Of a stretch of DNA of 18,404 bases, positions 8,188 through 15,060 are shown piece by piece. Positions within the stretch are counted from its first letter, which is position 1. Every line of letters begins with the position of its first letter. Origin of the DNA: Clostridiales bacterium (lineage in GTDB: Bacteria; Bacillota_A; Clostridia; Oscillospirales; Oscillospiraceae); the NCBI GenBank assembly GCA_022777455.1, contig JALFGI010000079.1:1-18404 (forward strand). Reading direction: 5' to 3'. Under the pieces are notes generated by a model. It was given only the letters and a program-made list of their open reading frames with translations, was not told the origin of the DNA and did not search any database. The translations under genes and the position numbers were made by a program.

Positions 8188-8280
8188 ATTTCGCGCATTT
8201 TCATATCATTTCGCACAGTGTTTTTGAAATCAAAAAAGCGTTTAAGTACAAAATGAGACGGTTTCGTGCGATTTCGCACA
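8188..8280. promoter_or_regulatory. Cluster of TTTCGCRC-type repeats upstream of AOR1
   Basis: The decamer ATTTCGCRCA occurs at 8188-8197, 8208-8217 and 8271-8280, with a degenerate copy GTTTCGTGCG at 8261-8270. Spacings of 20 and 63 bp are near multiples of the helical repeat. The last two copies also create the palindrome GTGCGATTTCGCAC (8266-8279). The set ends 18 bp before the AOR1 -35 box, so it may bind an activator or repressor. Confidence 0.45.
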
Positions 8281-8297
8281 TAAATCTTTCCGGCCGC

Positions 8298-8325
8298 TTG
8301 AACTGAACTTCTTTTCTACTATAAT
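8298..8325 (+). promoter_or_regulatory. Promoter of the AOR1 unit
   Basis: TTGAAC (8298-8303), 16-nt spacer, TATAAT (8320-8325). The start would be near 8332, leaving about 50 nt of leader with a strong GGAGGT RBS before the AOR1 ATG at 8382. An alternative weaker pair begins with TTGAAA near 8224 and has only TACAAA as -10. Confidence 0.75.
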
Positions 8326-8381
8326 GTAGATATCCACTAAATTTGGAATCGTCGAAGAATAAATTTTTGGAGGTATTACAC

Positions 8382-10199
8382 ATGGCAGGTGCATATTACG
8401 AGAAGATTGCCCGTATCAACCTGACCACCGGCGAGATTAAGGTCGAGCCCCTGGATCTGGAGCTGGCACACAAGTTCATTGGCGGCCGCGGTCTCGGTAC
8501 CAAAATCCTCTATGATGAGGGTGTCGCCGCTGTCGATCCCCTGTCCCCTGAAAACAAGCTGATTTACATTACCGGTCCCATGACCGGCGCAGCCGCTCCC
8601 TCCACCGGCCGTTATATGGTGGTCACCAAGTCCCCCCTCACCGGTATGATCGCCTGCTCCAACTCCGGCGGCATCTGGGGCGCCAAGCTGAAATACGCCG
8701 GCTGGGATGCCATCATTGTGGAGGGCGAAGCCCCCGAGTGGACCTACATCAGCATCGTCGATGACAAAATTGAGCTGCTGGATGCCCGTGAATATCTGGG
8801 CGTCATGAGCGAAGCCATGGACGAAAAGCTGAAGGAAAAGCACGGCGCGGACGCTTCCGTGCTGAACATCGGCCCTGCCGGTGAGAAGAAGGTGCTGCTG
8901 GCCGCCATCATGAACGACAAGGACCGGGCCGCCGGCCGCAGCGGCGTTGGCGCCGTCATGGGCAGCAAGAAGCTGAAGGCCATCGTGGTCCGGGCTACCC
9001 GCAAGAACCTGGACAACATTGCCGACGTGGACGCGCTGAAGGTTGCCGCCAAGAACGCCATGGACGTGCTGAAGGCCAACCCCGTTACCGGTGCAGGCCT
9101 GCGTCAGCTGGGCACCGCAGTTCTCGTCAACATCGTCAACAACATCGGCGCTTTCCCCACCAAGAACTGGCAGGAAAGCTACTATGACAAGGGTGAGGAT
9201 ATCTCCGGTGAGACTCTGGCAGAAACCTATCTGGTAAAGCCCGGCGCCTGCCACCGCTGCCCCATCGCCTGCGGCCGTGTGGTCAACGTGAACGGCAAGG
9301 TGGTGGGTGGTCCCGAGTACGAGCCTCTGTGGGCTTACGGCGGCAACTGCGGCAACAATGACCTGAACATCATCGACGAGTGCAATATGCTCTGCAACGA
9401 GTATGGTCTGGACGCCATTTCCGTGCCCTGCACCATCGCCGCTGCCATGGAGCTGTACCAGAGAGGCTACATCAAGGAAGAAGAATGTGCCGGCGTACCT
9501 CTGGAGTGGGGCTCCACCAAGGCTCTTGTGGAGTGGACGAAGCGCATGGGCGATCCCCAGACCGAGCTGGATTGGCTGATGAGCTCCGGCTCTGCCTGTC
9601 TGTGCGAGCACTACGGCCATCCCGAGTATTCCATGAGCGTCAAGAAGCAGGAAATGCCCGCCTACGATGCCCGGGCCATTCAGGGCATCGGCATCACCTA
9701 CGCCACCTCCAACCGCGGCGGCTGCCATGTCCGGGGCTACATGATCTCCCCCGAGGTTCTGGGCCTGCCTCAGCAGCTGGACCGCACGGTGACCACTGAC
9801 AAGGCCGCCTGGGCAAAGACCTTCCAGGATCTCACCGCTGTCATTGATTCCATGGGTCACTGCCTGTTTACCTCCTTCGCCATGGGCGCCAAGGAATACA
9901 CCGATCTGCTGAACGCCGCCACCGGCACCAACTGGACCATTGAGCAGGTGTTGGAAATCGGCGACCGGATCTACAACATCGAGAGAATGTTCAACAAGGC
10001 AGCCGGCATGAAGCCCGAGGACGACCGCCTGCCCAAGCGTCTGCTGCAGGAGCCCGTGGTGGGCGGCCCCTCCACCGGCATGACCTCTCAGCTGCCTCTG
10101 ACCCTGCCTCAGTACTACGAGGCTCGCGGCTGGGTCAACGCCTTCCCCACTGACGAGACCCTGAAGAAGCTGGGTCTTGACGAGTGCGTCGGGAAATAA
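8382..10199 (+). CDS. aor: Aldehyde:ferredoxin oxidoreductase, tungstopterin enzyme (AOR1)
   Basis: 605 residues, the same length as Pyrococcus furiosus AOR. AORs use a tungsten bis-pterin and one [4Fe-4S] cluster to oxidise aldehydes to carboxylates with ferredoxin, or the reverse. Cluster ligands are C290-x2-C293-x3-C297 (CHRCPIAC) and C494 within DSMGHC; H449 in NRGGCH lies where the archaeal enzyme has its active-site histidine, and GPEYE (310-314) follows the cluster. The first pterin-binding DxxGL(D/C) motif reads NEYGLD (339-344), so its first Asp is Asn. No signal peptide, hence cytoplasmic. Codons are strongly biased (GGC, GCC, AAG, CTG), suggesting high expression. The start is ATG 8382 after TTTTGGAGGT; an upstream TTG at 8343 is rejected. 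It is followed by a terminator-like hairpin and a dedicated MoaD-like gene. Confidence 0.95.
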   Translation: MAGAYYEKIARINLTTGEIKVEPLDLELAHKFIGGRGLGTKILYDEGVAAVDPLSPENKLIYITGPMTGAAAPSTGRYMVVTKSPLTGMIACSNSGGIWGAKLKYAGWDAIIVEGEAPEWTYISIVDDKIELLDAREYLGVMSEAMDEKLKEKHGADASVLNIGPAGEKKVLLAAIMNDKDRAAGRSGVGAVMGSKKLKAIVVRATRKNLDNIADVDALKVAAKNAMDVLKANPVTGAGLRQLGTAVLVNIVNNIGAFPTKNWQESYYDKGEDISGETLAETYLVKPGACHRCPIACGRVVNVNGKVVGGPEYEPLWAYGGNCGNNDLNIIDECNMLCNEYGLDAISVPCTIAAAMELYQRGYIKEEECAGVPLEWGSTKALVEWTKRMGDPQTELDWLMSSGSACLCEHYGHPEYSMSVKKQEMPAYDARAIQGIGITYATSNRGGCHVRGYMISPEVLGLPQQLDRTVTTDKAAWAKTFQDLTAVIDSMGHCLFTSFAMGAKEYTDLLNAATGTNWTIEQVLEIGDRIYNIERMFNKAAGMKPEDDRLPKRLLQEPVVGGPSTGMTSQLPLTLPQYYEARGWVNAFPTDETLKKLGLDECVGK

Positions 10200-10212
10200 G
10201 TATAATGAAAGA

Positions 10213-10247
10213 GGGAGGGGTTCACCGAGCCCCTCCCATGCTTTTTT
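10213..10247 (+). terminator. Intrinsic terminator/attenuator between AOR1 and moaD-like gene
   Basis: GGGAGGGG (10213-10220) pairs perfectly with CCCCTCCC (10230-10237) around a 9-nt loop, followed after ATGC by TTTTTT. No promoter is evident before the next gene, so this probably lets only part of the transcripts continue, giving much AOR and little carrier/E1 protein. Confidence 0.8.
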
Positions 10248-10259
10248 CGGAGGATATGT

Positions 10260-10481
10260 ATGATTGAAGTTCGTGTATTCGCCACCTTGCGGCAAGGTCG
10301 GGATAAGGTTACCATGCTGCCGCCTGAAGGCATCGCCACCGCCGCAGATATTCTCAGCCTCCTGGATATTCCCGCAGAGGAAGTATCCATTCTCCTGATA
10401 AACGGCTTTCACCGGAAGCCGGAATCACCTGTTCAGGACGGCGATATTGTGGCGCTGTTTCCTCCGGTGGGAGGCGGCTGA
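10260..10481 (+). CDS. MoaD/ThiS-like ubiquitin-fold sulphur carrier (unit 1)
   Basis: 73 residues ending PPVGGG, the C-terminal Gly-Gly that is adenylylated and thiocarboxylated in MoaD and ThiS. The beta-grasp pattern is visible: VRVFATLR near the N-terminus and LINGFHRKPESPVQDGDIVALFPPVGGG at the end, the standard MoaD ending. MoaD-type carriers deliver sulphur for the dithiolene of molybdopterin. An RBS CGGAGG precedes the ATG. It lies between an AOR and a ThiF-like E1, 3 nt before the latter, which supports a cofactor role. ThiS for thiamine is the alternative but no thiamine gene is near. Confidence 0.88.
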   Translation: MIEVRVFATLRQGRDKVTMLPPEGIATAADILSLLDIPAEEVSILLINGFHRKPESPVQDGDIVALFPPVGGG

Positions 10482-10484
10482 TTC

Positions 10485-11156
10485 ATGAAGGCCCGATATG
10501 AACGAAACGTCCCCGCTCTGACAGAGGCGGAATGCGAAGCGCTGCGCCGGAAGCGGGTGCTGGTTGTGGGCTGCGGCGGCCTGGGGGGGCATCTGATCGA
10601 AATGCTTGCCCGCATTGGCATTGGTGCGCTCAGGGTGGTGGACGGAGATGTGTTTGAGCCTTCCAATCTGAACCGGCAGCTGCTTTCCGAAGTCCCAACC
10701 CTGGGGCTCAGCAAAGCGAAGGCCGCTGCCGCCAGGATCAACCGGGTGAATCCGGAGGTAGAAGTGGAAGCGGTGGCGGAGAATATGACGGAGGTCAACG
10801 TCCATGAGCTGCTGCAGGGCTGCGATGCGGTGCTGGACGGACTGGACAATATCGAAAGCCGCAGGGTCCTGGCGAGCGCCTGTACCAGGGCGGGCATCCC
10901 CTACATTTACGGCGCGGTCAACGGCTGGGTTGCCCAGGCCGCGATTTCCATGCCGGGAGATCACCTGGTTGACATTTTGTACCCGAAAGACGTGGTAATC
11001 AAAAACAAGAGTGTCCTGAGCTTTACACCTGCCCTGTGCGCGTCCGTTCAGGTTTCCCTGTGCGTAAAATTGCTGGTGGGACGGGCGGTGGAAACCGGTA
11101 CGGTGTGCTACTTTGATCTTCTGAATCAGGAATTTGAGACCATTCCCATGGCCTGA
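10485..11156 (+). CDS. ThiF/MoeB/HesA-family E1-like adenylyltransferase
   Basis: 223 residues, the short form of the family. It should bind ATP and adenylylate the C-terminal glycine of the MoaD-like carrier encoded just upstream. Seen: nucleotide-binding GCGGLGG (29-35), DGDVFEPSNLNRQ (53-65) with the family's conserved Arg, GLSKAKA (74-80), and LDGLDN with D121. The paired CxxC zinc motifs of E. coli MoeB are absent, as in some HesA/ThiF proteins; C-terminal cysteines occur singly (ALCASVQVSLC). The start ATG follows the moaD stop by 3 nt without a strong RBS, suggesting translational coupling. It may serve the second carrier at 13294 too, since no other E1 gene is in the window. Confidence 0.88.
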   Translation: MKARYERNVPALTEAECEALRRKRVLVVGCGGLGGHLIEMLARIGIGALRVVDGDVFEPSNLNRQLLSEVPTLGLSKAKAAAARINRVNPEVEVEAVAENMTEVNVHELLQGCDAVLDGLDNIESRRVLASACTRAGIPYIYGAVNGWVAQAAISMPGDHLVDILYPKDVVIKNKSVLSFTPALCASVQVSLCVKLLVGRAVETGTVCYFDLLNQEFETIPMA

Positions 11157-11158
11157 TG

Positions 11159-11191
11159 AAAGGGCATCGCCTGACAAAGCGCTGCCCTTTT
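11159..11191 (+). terminator. Probable terminator after the ThiF-like gene
   Basis: AAAGGGCA (11159-11166) pairs with TGCCCTTT (11183-11190), with only a short T run (TTTT) and a 16-nt loop. It starts right after the stop codon, fits the end of unit 1, and is weaker than canonical. Confidence 0.5.
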
Positions 11192-11231
11192 GTCACACAC
11201 GGGGCAAAATGGCGCCATATTCCGTTTCGTG

Positions 11232-11273
11232 TGCCGATTGGTTTCACGCCATTCTGCGTCAAGCCAATCGGCA
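11232..11273. repeat. 42-bp near-perfect inverted repeat upstream of AOR2
   Basis: TGCCGATTGG (11232-11241) pairs with CCAATCGGCA (11264-11273). The stem continues inward through TTT/AAG (one wobble) and, after a C-C mismatch, ACGC/GCGT, around the loop CATTCT. It is followed by an A run on the plus strand, so it is not a plus-strand terminator. Confidence 0.6.
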
Positions 11274-11298
11274 AAAAACAGTCCCCGCTGCTGCGGGG
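11274..11298 (-). terminator. Hairpin that could terminate minus-strand transcripts
   Basis: CCCCGC (11283-11288) and GCGGGG (11293-11298) form a 6-bp GC stem with a 4-nt loop. Read on the minus strand, ACTG and TTTTTT follow it, the layout of an intrinsic terminator. It would stop antisense transcription coming from AOR2. Confidence 0.4.
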
Positions 11299-11337
11299 CA
11301 TATTGTCAATTTCCATAAAATATTTGCTTTTCTTTGG

Positions 11338-11366
11338 TTGATTTATGTGCATGACACATATATAAT
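11338..11366 (+). promoter_or_regulatory. AOR2 promoter with a palindromic operator filling the spacer
   Basis: TTGATT (11338-11343) and TATAAT (11361-11366) are separated by 17 bp. The spacer is TATGTGCATGACACATA, a perfect 6-5-6 inverted repeat (11344-11360). A protein bound there would block or remodel the promoter. The start near 11373 leaves a leader of about 17 nt with AGAGGAGGG as RBS. Confidence 0.75.
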
Positions 11367-11389
11367 GGAGGCAAGAGGAGGGATCGCCT

Positions 11390-13297
11390 ATGGAATCGAA
11401 ATACGCCGGCTATATGGGCAAAATCATGGAGGTGGACCTGACCAACGAAACCGTCCGGGAATACCCCTGGAGCGACGAACAGCGGGAACTCTACCTGGGC
11501 GGCAAAATCATGGCCGCCCGAATTCTGTGCGACCATCTGACCGGAAAGGAAACGGCTTTTTCGGAGGAGAACTGGGTGGTGATTGCCACCGGCCCCCTGA
11601 CCGGAACCGGCGCTCCCAGTTCCGCCCGGTTTGACATTTCCGCCCTGTCTCCCCAGACGGGAATTCTGGCATCTTCCAACTGCGGCGGCAGCTTCGGCTT
11701 CCACCTGAAAAAGGCAGGCTATGATGGCCTGATTCTGAAGGGCAAGTGCCGTTCCCACCGCTGGCTGGAGATCAACGAGGATCAATTCCTCTTCCACGAT
11801 GCCGACGAGCTTTGGGGGATGAAGGTTGGAGAATGTCAGGAAAAATTGGCGGAGCTTGTGGGGAAGAAGCGGTTTGGAAAGCTGTGCATCGGCCCCGCCG
11901 GAGAAAACCTTGTGAAATATGCCGGCGTCATCAGCGACGAGCGCGCCGCAGGCCGTACCGGCATGGGCGCGGTGCTGGGCTGGAAAAATCTGAAGGCCAT
12001 CACCGCCTCCGGCACCAAGACCATTCCCGTCCATAACAAGGAAAAGGCAGCCGCCTGGTGCAAAAAGTGGATCGAATACCTTCAGAAGCACCCCCTTACC
12101 GGTGAGCAGCTGCCCCGGGTGGGGACGGCGGGCCTGGTGAGCTCCATGCAGATGCTGGGGATTCTTTCCACCAAAAACTATTCCGCAGGCCAGTTTGAGG
12201 ACTTCGACGCGGTGAGCGGCGAGACGCTGGCAGAGAAATACAACATCACCAACAAGGGCTGCCTGACCTGCCCGATTCGCTGTGCCAGAACCGTCAGGGT
12301 GCAGGGCAGGGAGGTAAAGGGCCCCGAGCTGGAAACCCTGGGCCTGCTGGGGGGCAACATCTGCAACAACGATTTGCAGAAAATTCTGGACTGGAACTAC
12401 GAGCTGGACGAGTTGGGCATGGACACCATTTCCACCGCCAATACCATTTCCTGGGCAATGGAAGCCAACGAGAAGGGGCTATGGGACAACGGCCTGGAAT
12501 TTGGGAAAACCGATAACCTGTCCCAAATCTTCGACGACATTGCCCACCGCCGGGGGATCGGCGATGAACTGGCCGAGGGCAGCAAGCGATTGTCCGAGAA
12601 ATACGGCGGCAAGGAATTTGCCATCCATTCCAAGGGGCTGGAGCTGGCAGCCTATGAGCCCCGCCGGGCGGTCGGGCAGGGGCTTGGCTATGCGGTGTCC
12701 AACCGGGGCGGCTGCCACTTAAACGGCGGTTACTTGGTCATCATGGAGGGCCTGGGTCTGCACGCGAATTCCCAGACCCCCAAGGCAAAAGCGGATCTGA
12801 CCATGACCTTCCAGGACCTGATGGAAACCATTTCCGCCTCGGGGCAGTGCCTGTTTACGTCTTACGCCTTCTTCCCCGGCTTCCTGCTCACAAAGCCCAA
12901 CGGCATCCTCACAAAAACCGTCAATGCAGCAGTGCCTCATGTGGGCTGGGCGGTGCGTCTGATCAATAAGCATCCCAGGATTGCCGCGATTCACCTGCCC
13001 ATTTTCCAGCATACAAAGATGATCGAGCTGGCTCTGGGGATGAAAATGAACTTTGGACGCTACATGGAAATCGGGGAGCGGGGCTACACCATGGAGCGCT
13101 ACATCAATACCAAATTCGGCATCAGCGCGGCCAACGACAAGCTGCCCAAGCGGCTGACGGATGTCCCCCAGGATCCCAATGATCCCAAGACCAAGGTGCC
13201 GCTGGAGGTCATGAAAAAGACCTACTACCGGGCCCGGGGCTGGGACCACAACGGCATCCCCACGGAGAAACAGCTGCGTCGTTTGAAAATCAAATGA
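11390..13297 (+). CDS. Second aldehyde:ferredoxin oxidoreductase family tungstoenzyme (AOR2)
   Basis: 635 residues, about 30 longer than AOR1 and clearly diverged from it. Cluster ligands are C291-x2-C294-x3-C298 (CLTCPIRC) and C487 (SGQC). The first pterin motif DELGMD (340-345) is canonical, but the second DxxGxC motif reads SASGQC (482-487), so its Asp is Ser. NRGGCH is conserved. After C487 it carries about 42 extra residues compared with AOR1 (roughly 497-540, FLLTKPNGIL..IFQHTKM), with hydrophobic character. It should be a cytoplasmic ferredoxin-linked oxidoreductase with a different substrate from AOR1; substrate unknown. The stop overlaps the following MoaD-like gene as ATGA, so the pair is translationally coupled. 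The start ATG at 11390 follows a good RBS. Confidence 0.93.
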   Translation: MESKYAGYMGKIMEVDLTNETVREYPWSDEQRELYLGGKIMAARILCDHLTGKETAFSEENWVVIATGPLTGTGAPSSARFDISALSPQTGILASSNCGGSFGFHLKKAGYDGLILKGKCRSHRWLEINEDQFLFHDADELWGMKVGECQEKLAELVGKKRFGKLCIGPAGENLVKYAGVISDERAAGRTGMGAVLGWKNLKAITASGTKTIPVHNKEKAAAWCKKWIEYLQKHPLTGEQLPRVGTAGLVSSMQMLGILSTKNYSAGQFEDFDAVSGETLAEKYNITNKGCLTCPIRCARTVRVQGREVKGPELETLGLLGGNICNNDLQKILDWNYELDELGMDTISTANTISWAMEANEKGLWDNGLEFGKTDNLSQIFDDIAHRRGIGDELAEGSKRLSEKYGGKEFAIHSKGLELAAYEPRRAVGQGLGYAVSNRGGCHLNGGYLVIMEGLGLHANSQTPKAKADLTMTFQDLMETISASGQCLFTSYAFFPGFLLTKPNGILTKTVNAAVPHVGWAVRLINKHPRIAAIHLPIFQHTKMIELALGMKMNFGRYMEIGERGYTMERYINTKFGISAANDKLPKRLTDVPQDPNDPKTKVPLEVMKKTYYRARGWDHNGIPTEKQLRRLKIK

Positions 13298-13524
13298 TTA
13301 CCGTCAGATTATATGGCCTGCTGCGGCTGGATTCCGGGATAAAAGAGCGGCAGATGGAGGCCGGCTCAGTGAAAGAAGTTTTCACGCAGCTGATCCGGCT
13401 GGGGCTGAGCAAACAGGCGCTGGAGGGCTGTGTGATCCTGGTAAACGGAAAACCGGGAAACAAACGCCAAAAACTGAATGACGGCGATGTGGTGCAGATG
13501 CTCTCCCCCGTCGCCGGCGGATAG
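13294..13524 (+). CDS. MoaD/ThiS-like sulphur carrier (unit 2)
   Basis: 76 residues ending SPVAGG, with the C-terminal Gly-Gly required for adenylation and thiocarboxylation. The typical VRLYGLLR start and VILVNGKPGNKRQKLNDGDVVQMLSPVAGG end are those of the MoaD family. It is only moderately similar to the unit-1 carrier. The start codon lies within the AOR2 stop (ATGA), indicating matched expression with AOR2, and the next gene begins 11 nt later. Its E1 partner is probably the ThiF-like protein of unit 1. A thiamine role is unlikely from context. Confidence 0.86.
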   Translation: MITVRLYGLLRLDSGIKERQMEAGSVKEVFTQLIRLGLSKQALEGCVILVNGKPGNKRQKLNDGDVVQMLSPVAGG

Positions 13525-13535
13525 GAGGAACCCTT

Positions 13536-14750
13536 ATGTCAATGTCCTACAAACTGGAAGTCATTTGGTGCCGTACCTTTCAGGGCGTTCTGAAAGTGGG
13601 CAACTACTTTATGGGCTACCGGATGCCCAAGTACCTGGAGGGCCCCGGCAAGATCAAGGAGCTGGGCAGCTTTCTGAAGGAGAAGAATATCAACGATGTT
13701 TTGGTGGTCACCGGTTCCGGCATGATGCGCCGGGGGCAGGTGCAGCCCATGCTGGACGGCTTCGATGCTGCCGGAATCCGCTGCACCGTGCAGACCTTCG
13801 ACCATCCCGATCCCAGCAGTGACGATGTGGAGCTGGGCTACAAAACCTACAAAGAAAACGGCTGCAAAGCCATTGTGGCCCTGGGCGGCGGCTCCCGGAT
13901 CGACTGCGCCAAGGGGATTGCCGCAAAAGCGGTACATCCCAAAAAGAAGGTTTCCCAGCTGCAGGGCCTTTTGAAGGTCCACTGGCCCATTCCCACCTTT
14001 GTGGCCATTCCCACCACAGCCGGAGCCGGTTCCGAAACCACGGTTGCGGCGGTGATCACCGACTCCGCCACCCACCGGAAGGCTGCCATCAACGATCCCT
14101 TCCTGATCCCCAAGTACGCGGTGCTTGACCCGGAGCTGACGGTGGGCCTGCCTCCCTACACCACCGCCACCACCGGTATGGACGCCCTGGCCCACGCGGT
14201 GGAAGCCTATACCAACCATACTTACAACACGAAGCTGGAAAACAGGCTGGCGAAGGAAGCTGTGAAGCTGATCCACGACAACATTCTCCTTGCTTATGAG
14301 GATGGCTCCAACCTGGAAGCCCGCCAGAATATGCAGCGCGGCGCGTTCTTTGCCGGCAGAGCCTTCACCCGGGGCTGCGTTGGCTATGTCCATGCCGTGG
14401 GCCATACCCTTGGCGGCCTGTACGGCGTGGCCCATGGCCTTGCCATGGCAGTGCTGCTGCCCCACGTGATGCGGGAGTTCGGCGCCTCCGCCCACAAGCG
14501 GCTGGCAGAGCTGGCCGACGTCTGCGGCATCGGCGGCGCCAATGAAGCGGAAAAAGCAAATAACTTCATCCGCTGGATTGAGGAAACGAATGCGAAAATG
14601 GGGCTGCCTGACAAATTTGACGTGATTCAGGACAAGGACATTGACCAGATGATCGCCTGGGCAATGAAAGAGGCCAATCCCCTCTATCCCGTTCCCGTCG
14701 TCTGGGGCAAGAAGGACTTCCGCCGTTTCATTGAAAGCATTCGTAAATAA
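13536..14750 (+). CDS. Iron-containing (group III) alcohol dehydrogenase
   Basis: 404 residues, the usual length of the family. NAD(P)-dependent interconversion of alcohols and aldehydes with a divalent metal, usually Fe2+. Nucleotide-binding GGGSRIDCAK (117-126) and IPTTAGAGSE (158-167) are typical. The four metal ligands are recognisable as D216 and H220 in MDALAHAVEAY, H286 in YVHAVGHTLGG and H300 in GVAHG. The first ~25 residues before YFMGYRMP are an unusual N-terminal extension that could be trimmed if translation began at the Met at residue 26, but the annotated ATG has an AGGAGG RBS. Last gene of the AOR2 unit: it could make or consume the aldehyde used by AOR2, so that acids are reduced to alcohols or the reverse. 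Confidence 0.93.
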   Translation: MSMSYKLEVIWCRTFQGVLKVGNYFMGYRMPKYLEGPGKIKELGSFLKEKNINDVLVVTGSGMMRRGQVQPMLDGFDAAGIRCTVQTFDHPDPSSDDVELGYKTYKENGCKAIVALGGGSRIDCAKGIAAKAVHPKKKVSQLQGLLKVHWPIPTFVAIPTTAGAGSETTVAAVITDSATHRKAAINDPFLIPKYAVLDPELTVGLPPYTTATTGMDALAHAVEAYTNHTYNTKLENRLAKEAVKLIHDNILLAYEDGSNLEARQNMQRGAFFAGRAFTRGCVGYVHAVGHTLGGLYGVAHGLAMAVLLPHVMREFGASAHKRLAELADVCGIGGANEAEKANNFIRWIEETNAKMGLPDKFDVIQDKDIDQMIAWAMKEANPLYPVPVVWGKKDFRRFIESIRK

Positions 14751-14792
14751 TACGGGCTTAAAAACCATTGTTGCCCTAAAAACAACTTGTTT

Positions 14793-14843
14793 GATGGTTT
14801 GGGCGGATCTTTTGTCAGGACAAAATCTCTCGTCCAAACCATC
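14793..14843. repeat. 51-nt two-part hairpin downstream of the alcohol dehydrogenase
   Basis: GATGGTTTGGGCG (14793-14805) pairs with CGTCCAAACCATC (14831-14843) with one wobble. Inside, TTTTGTC (14810-14816) pairs with GACAAAA (14819-14825). No T run follows, but it may end the AOR2 transcript or protect its 3' end. A further AAACCAT copy at about 14762 could pair with the left arm instead. Confidence 0.6.
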
Positions 14844-14873
14844 GAAAAGTCGTTTCCGGAAGTCGCTTGAATA

Positions 14874-14902
14874 TTGACAAATCGGTTTTGCGGGTGTAGT
14901 AT
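14874..14902 (+). promoter_or_regulatory. Promoter of the riboswitch transcript
   Basis: Perfect TTGACA (14874-14879), 17-nt spacer, TAGTAT (14897-14902). Start expected near 14909, just before the B12-like aptamer. Confidence 0.8.
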
Positions 14903-14925
14903 GCAGGGAATTTCATATATTGTTC

Positions 14926-15060
14926 AAGTGCCGCCAACCTTGTTTCAGAGTTGGCAGAGAATCGTGAATCCGGTTGGAATCCGGAACGGTACCGCCACTG
15001 TATGCGTGGAGGCACCGCACAGGCAACCTCTTCGCTGTTCCGGGTGCAGCGCATGAAAAA
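14926..15060 (+). ncRNA. Cobalamin-riboswitch-like aptamer
   Basis: The stretch 14966-15001 matches the conserved core of cobalamin riboswitches: GAAtccGGT, then AAtCC, then ACGGTaCCGCCACTGT. Preceding it is a stem GCCAAC/GTTGGC (about 14932-14955). Following it is a long P6-like hairpin closed by ATGCG (15002-15006) and CGCAT (15050-15054), with GCACC/GGTGC and ACAG/CTGT inside. GTGCC at about 14928 could also pair with GGCAC at 15011-15015. The usual 3' B12 box (GGAGACCTGCC type) is not recognised, so this is either a variant or a degenerate copy. The segment TCCGGTTGG (14969-14977) is exactly complementary to CCAACCGGA (15184-15192) at the terminator, a plausible expression-platform switch. 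It acts in cis; no intact target gene follows. Confidence 0.62.

Noticed and set aside
8088..8381. Sigma-54 promoter for AOR1
   Set aside because: No GG-N10-GC pair at -24/-12; a good sigma-A promoter is present instead.
8201..8383. 60-codon minus-strand frame in the divergent control region
   Set aside because: Covers the AOR1 promoter and RBS, lacks a convincing RBS and resembles no known protein.
8376..10412. 678-codon open frame on the minus strand opposite AOR1
   Set aside because: It mirrors the strongly biased GC-rich codons of AOR1; the translation is Gly/His/Val-rich with no recognisable motif, while AOR1 has all catalytic residues.
11232..11273. Inverted repeat as the terminator of the ThiF-like gene
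   Set aside because: It is followed by A residues on the plus strand, not T; the hairpin at 11159-11191 fits better.
13539..14837. 432-codon minus-strand frame opposite the alcohol dehydrogenase
   Set aside because: Antisense shadow of a well-supported gene; low-complexity Gly/His-rich translation.
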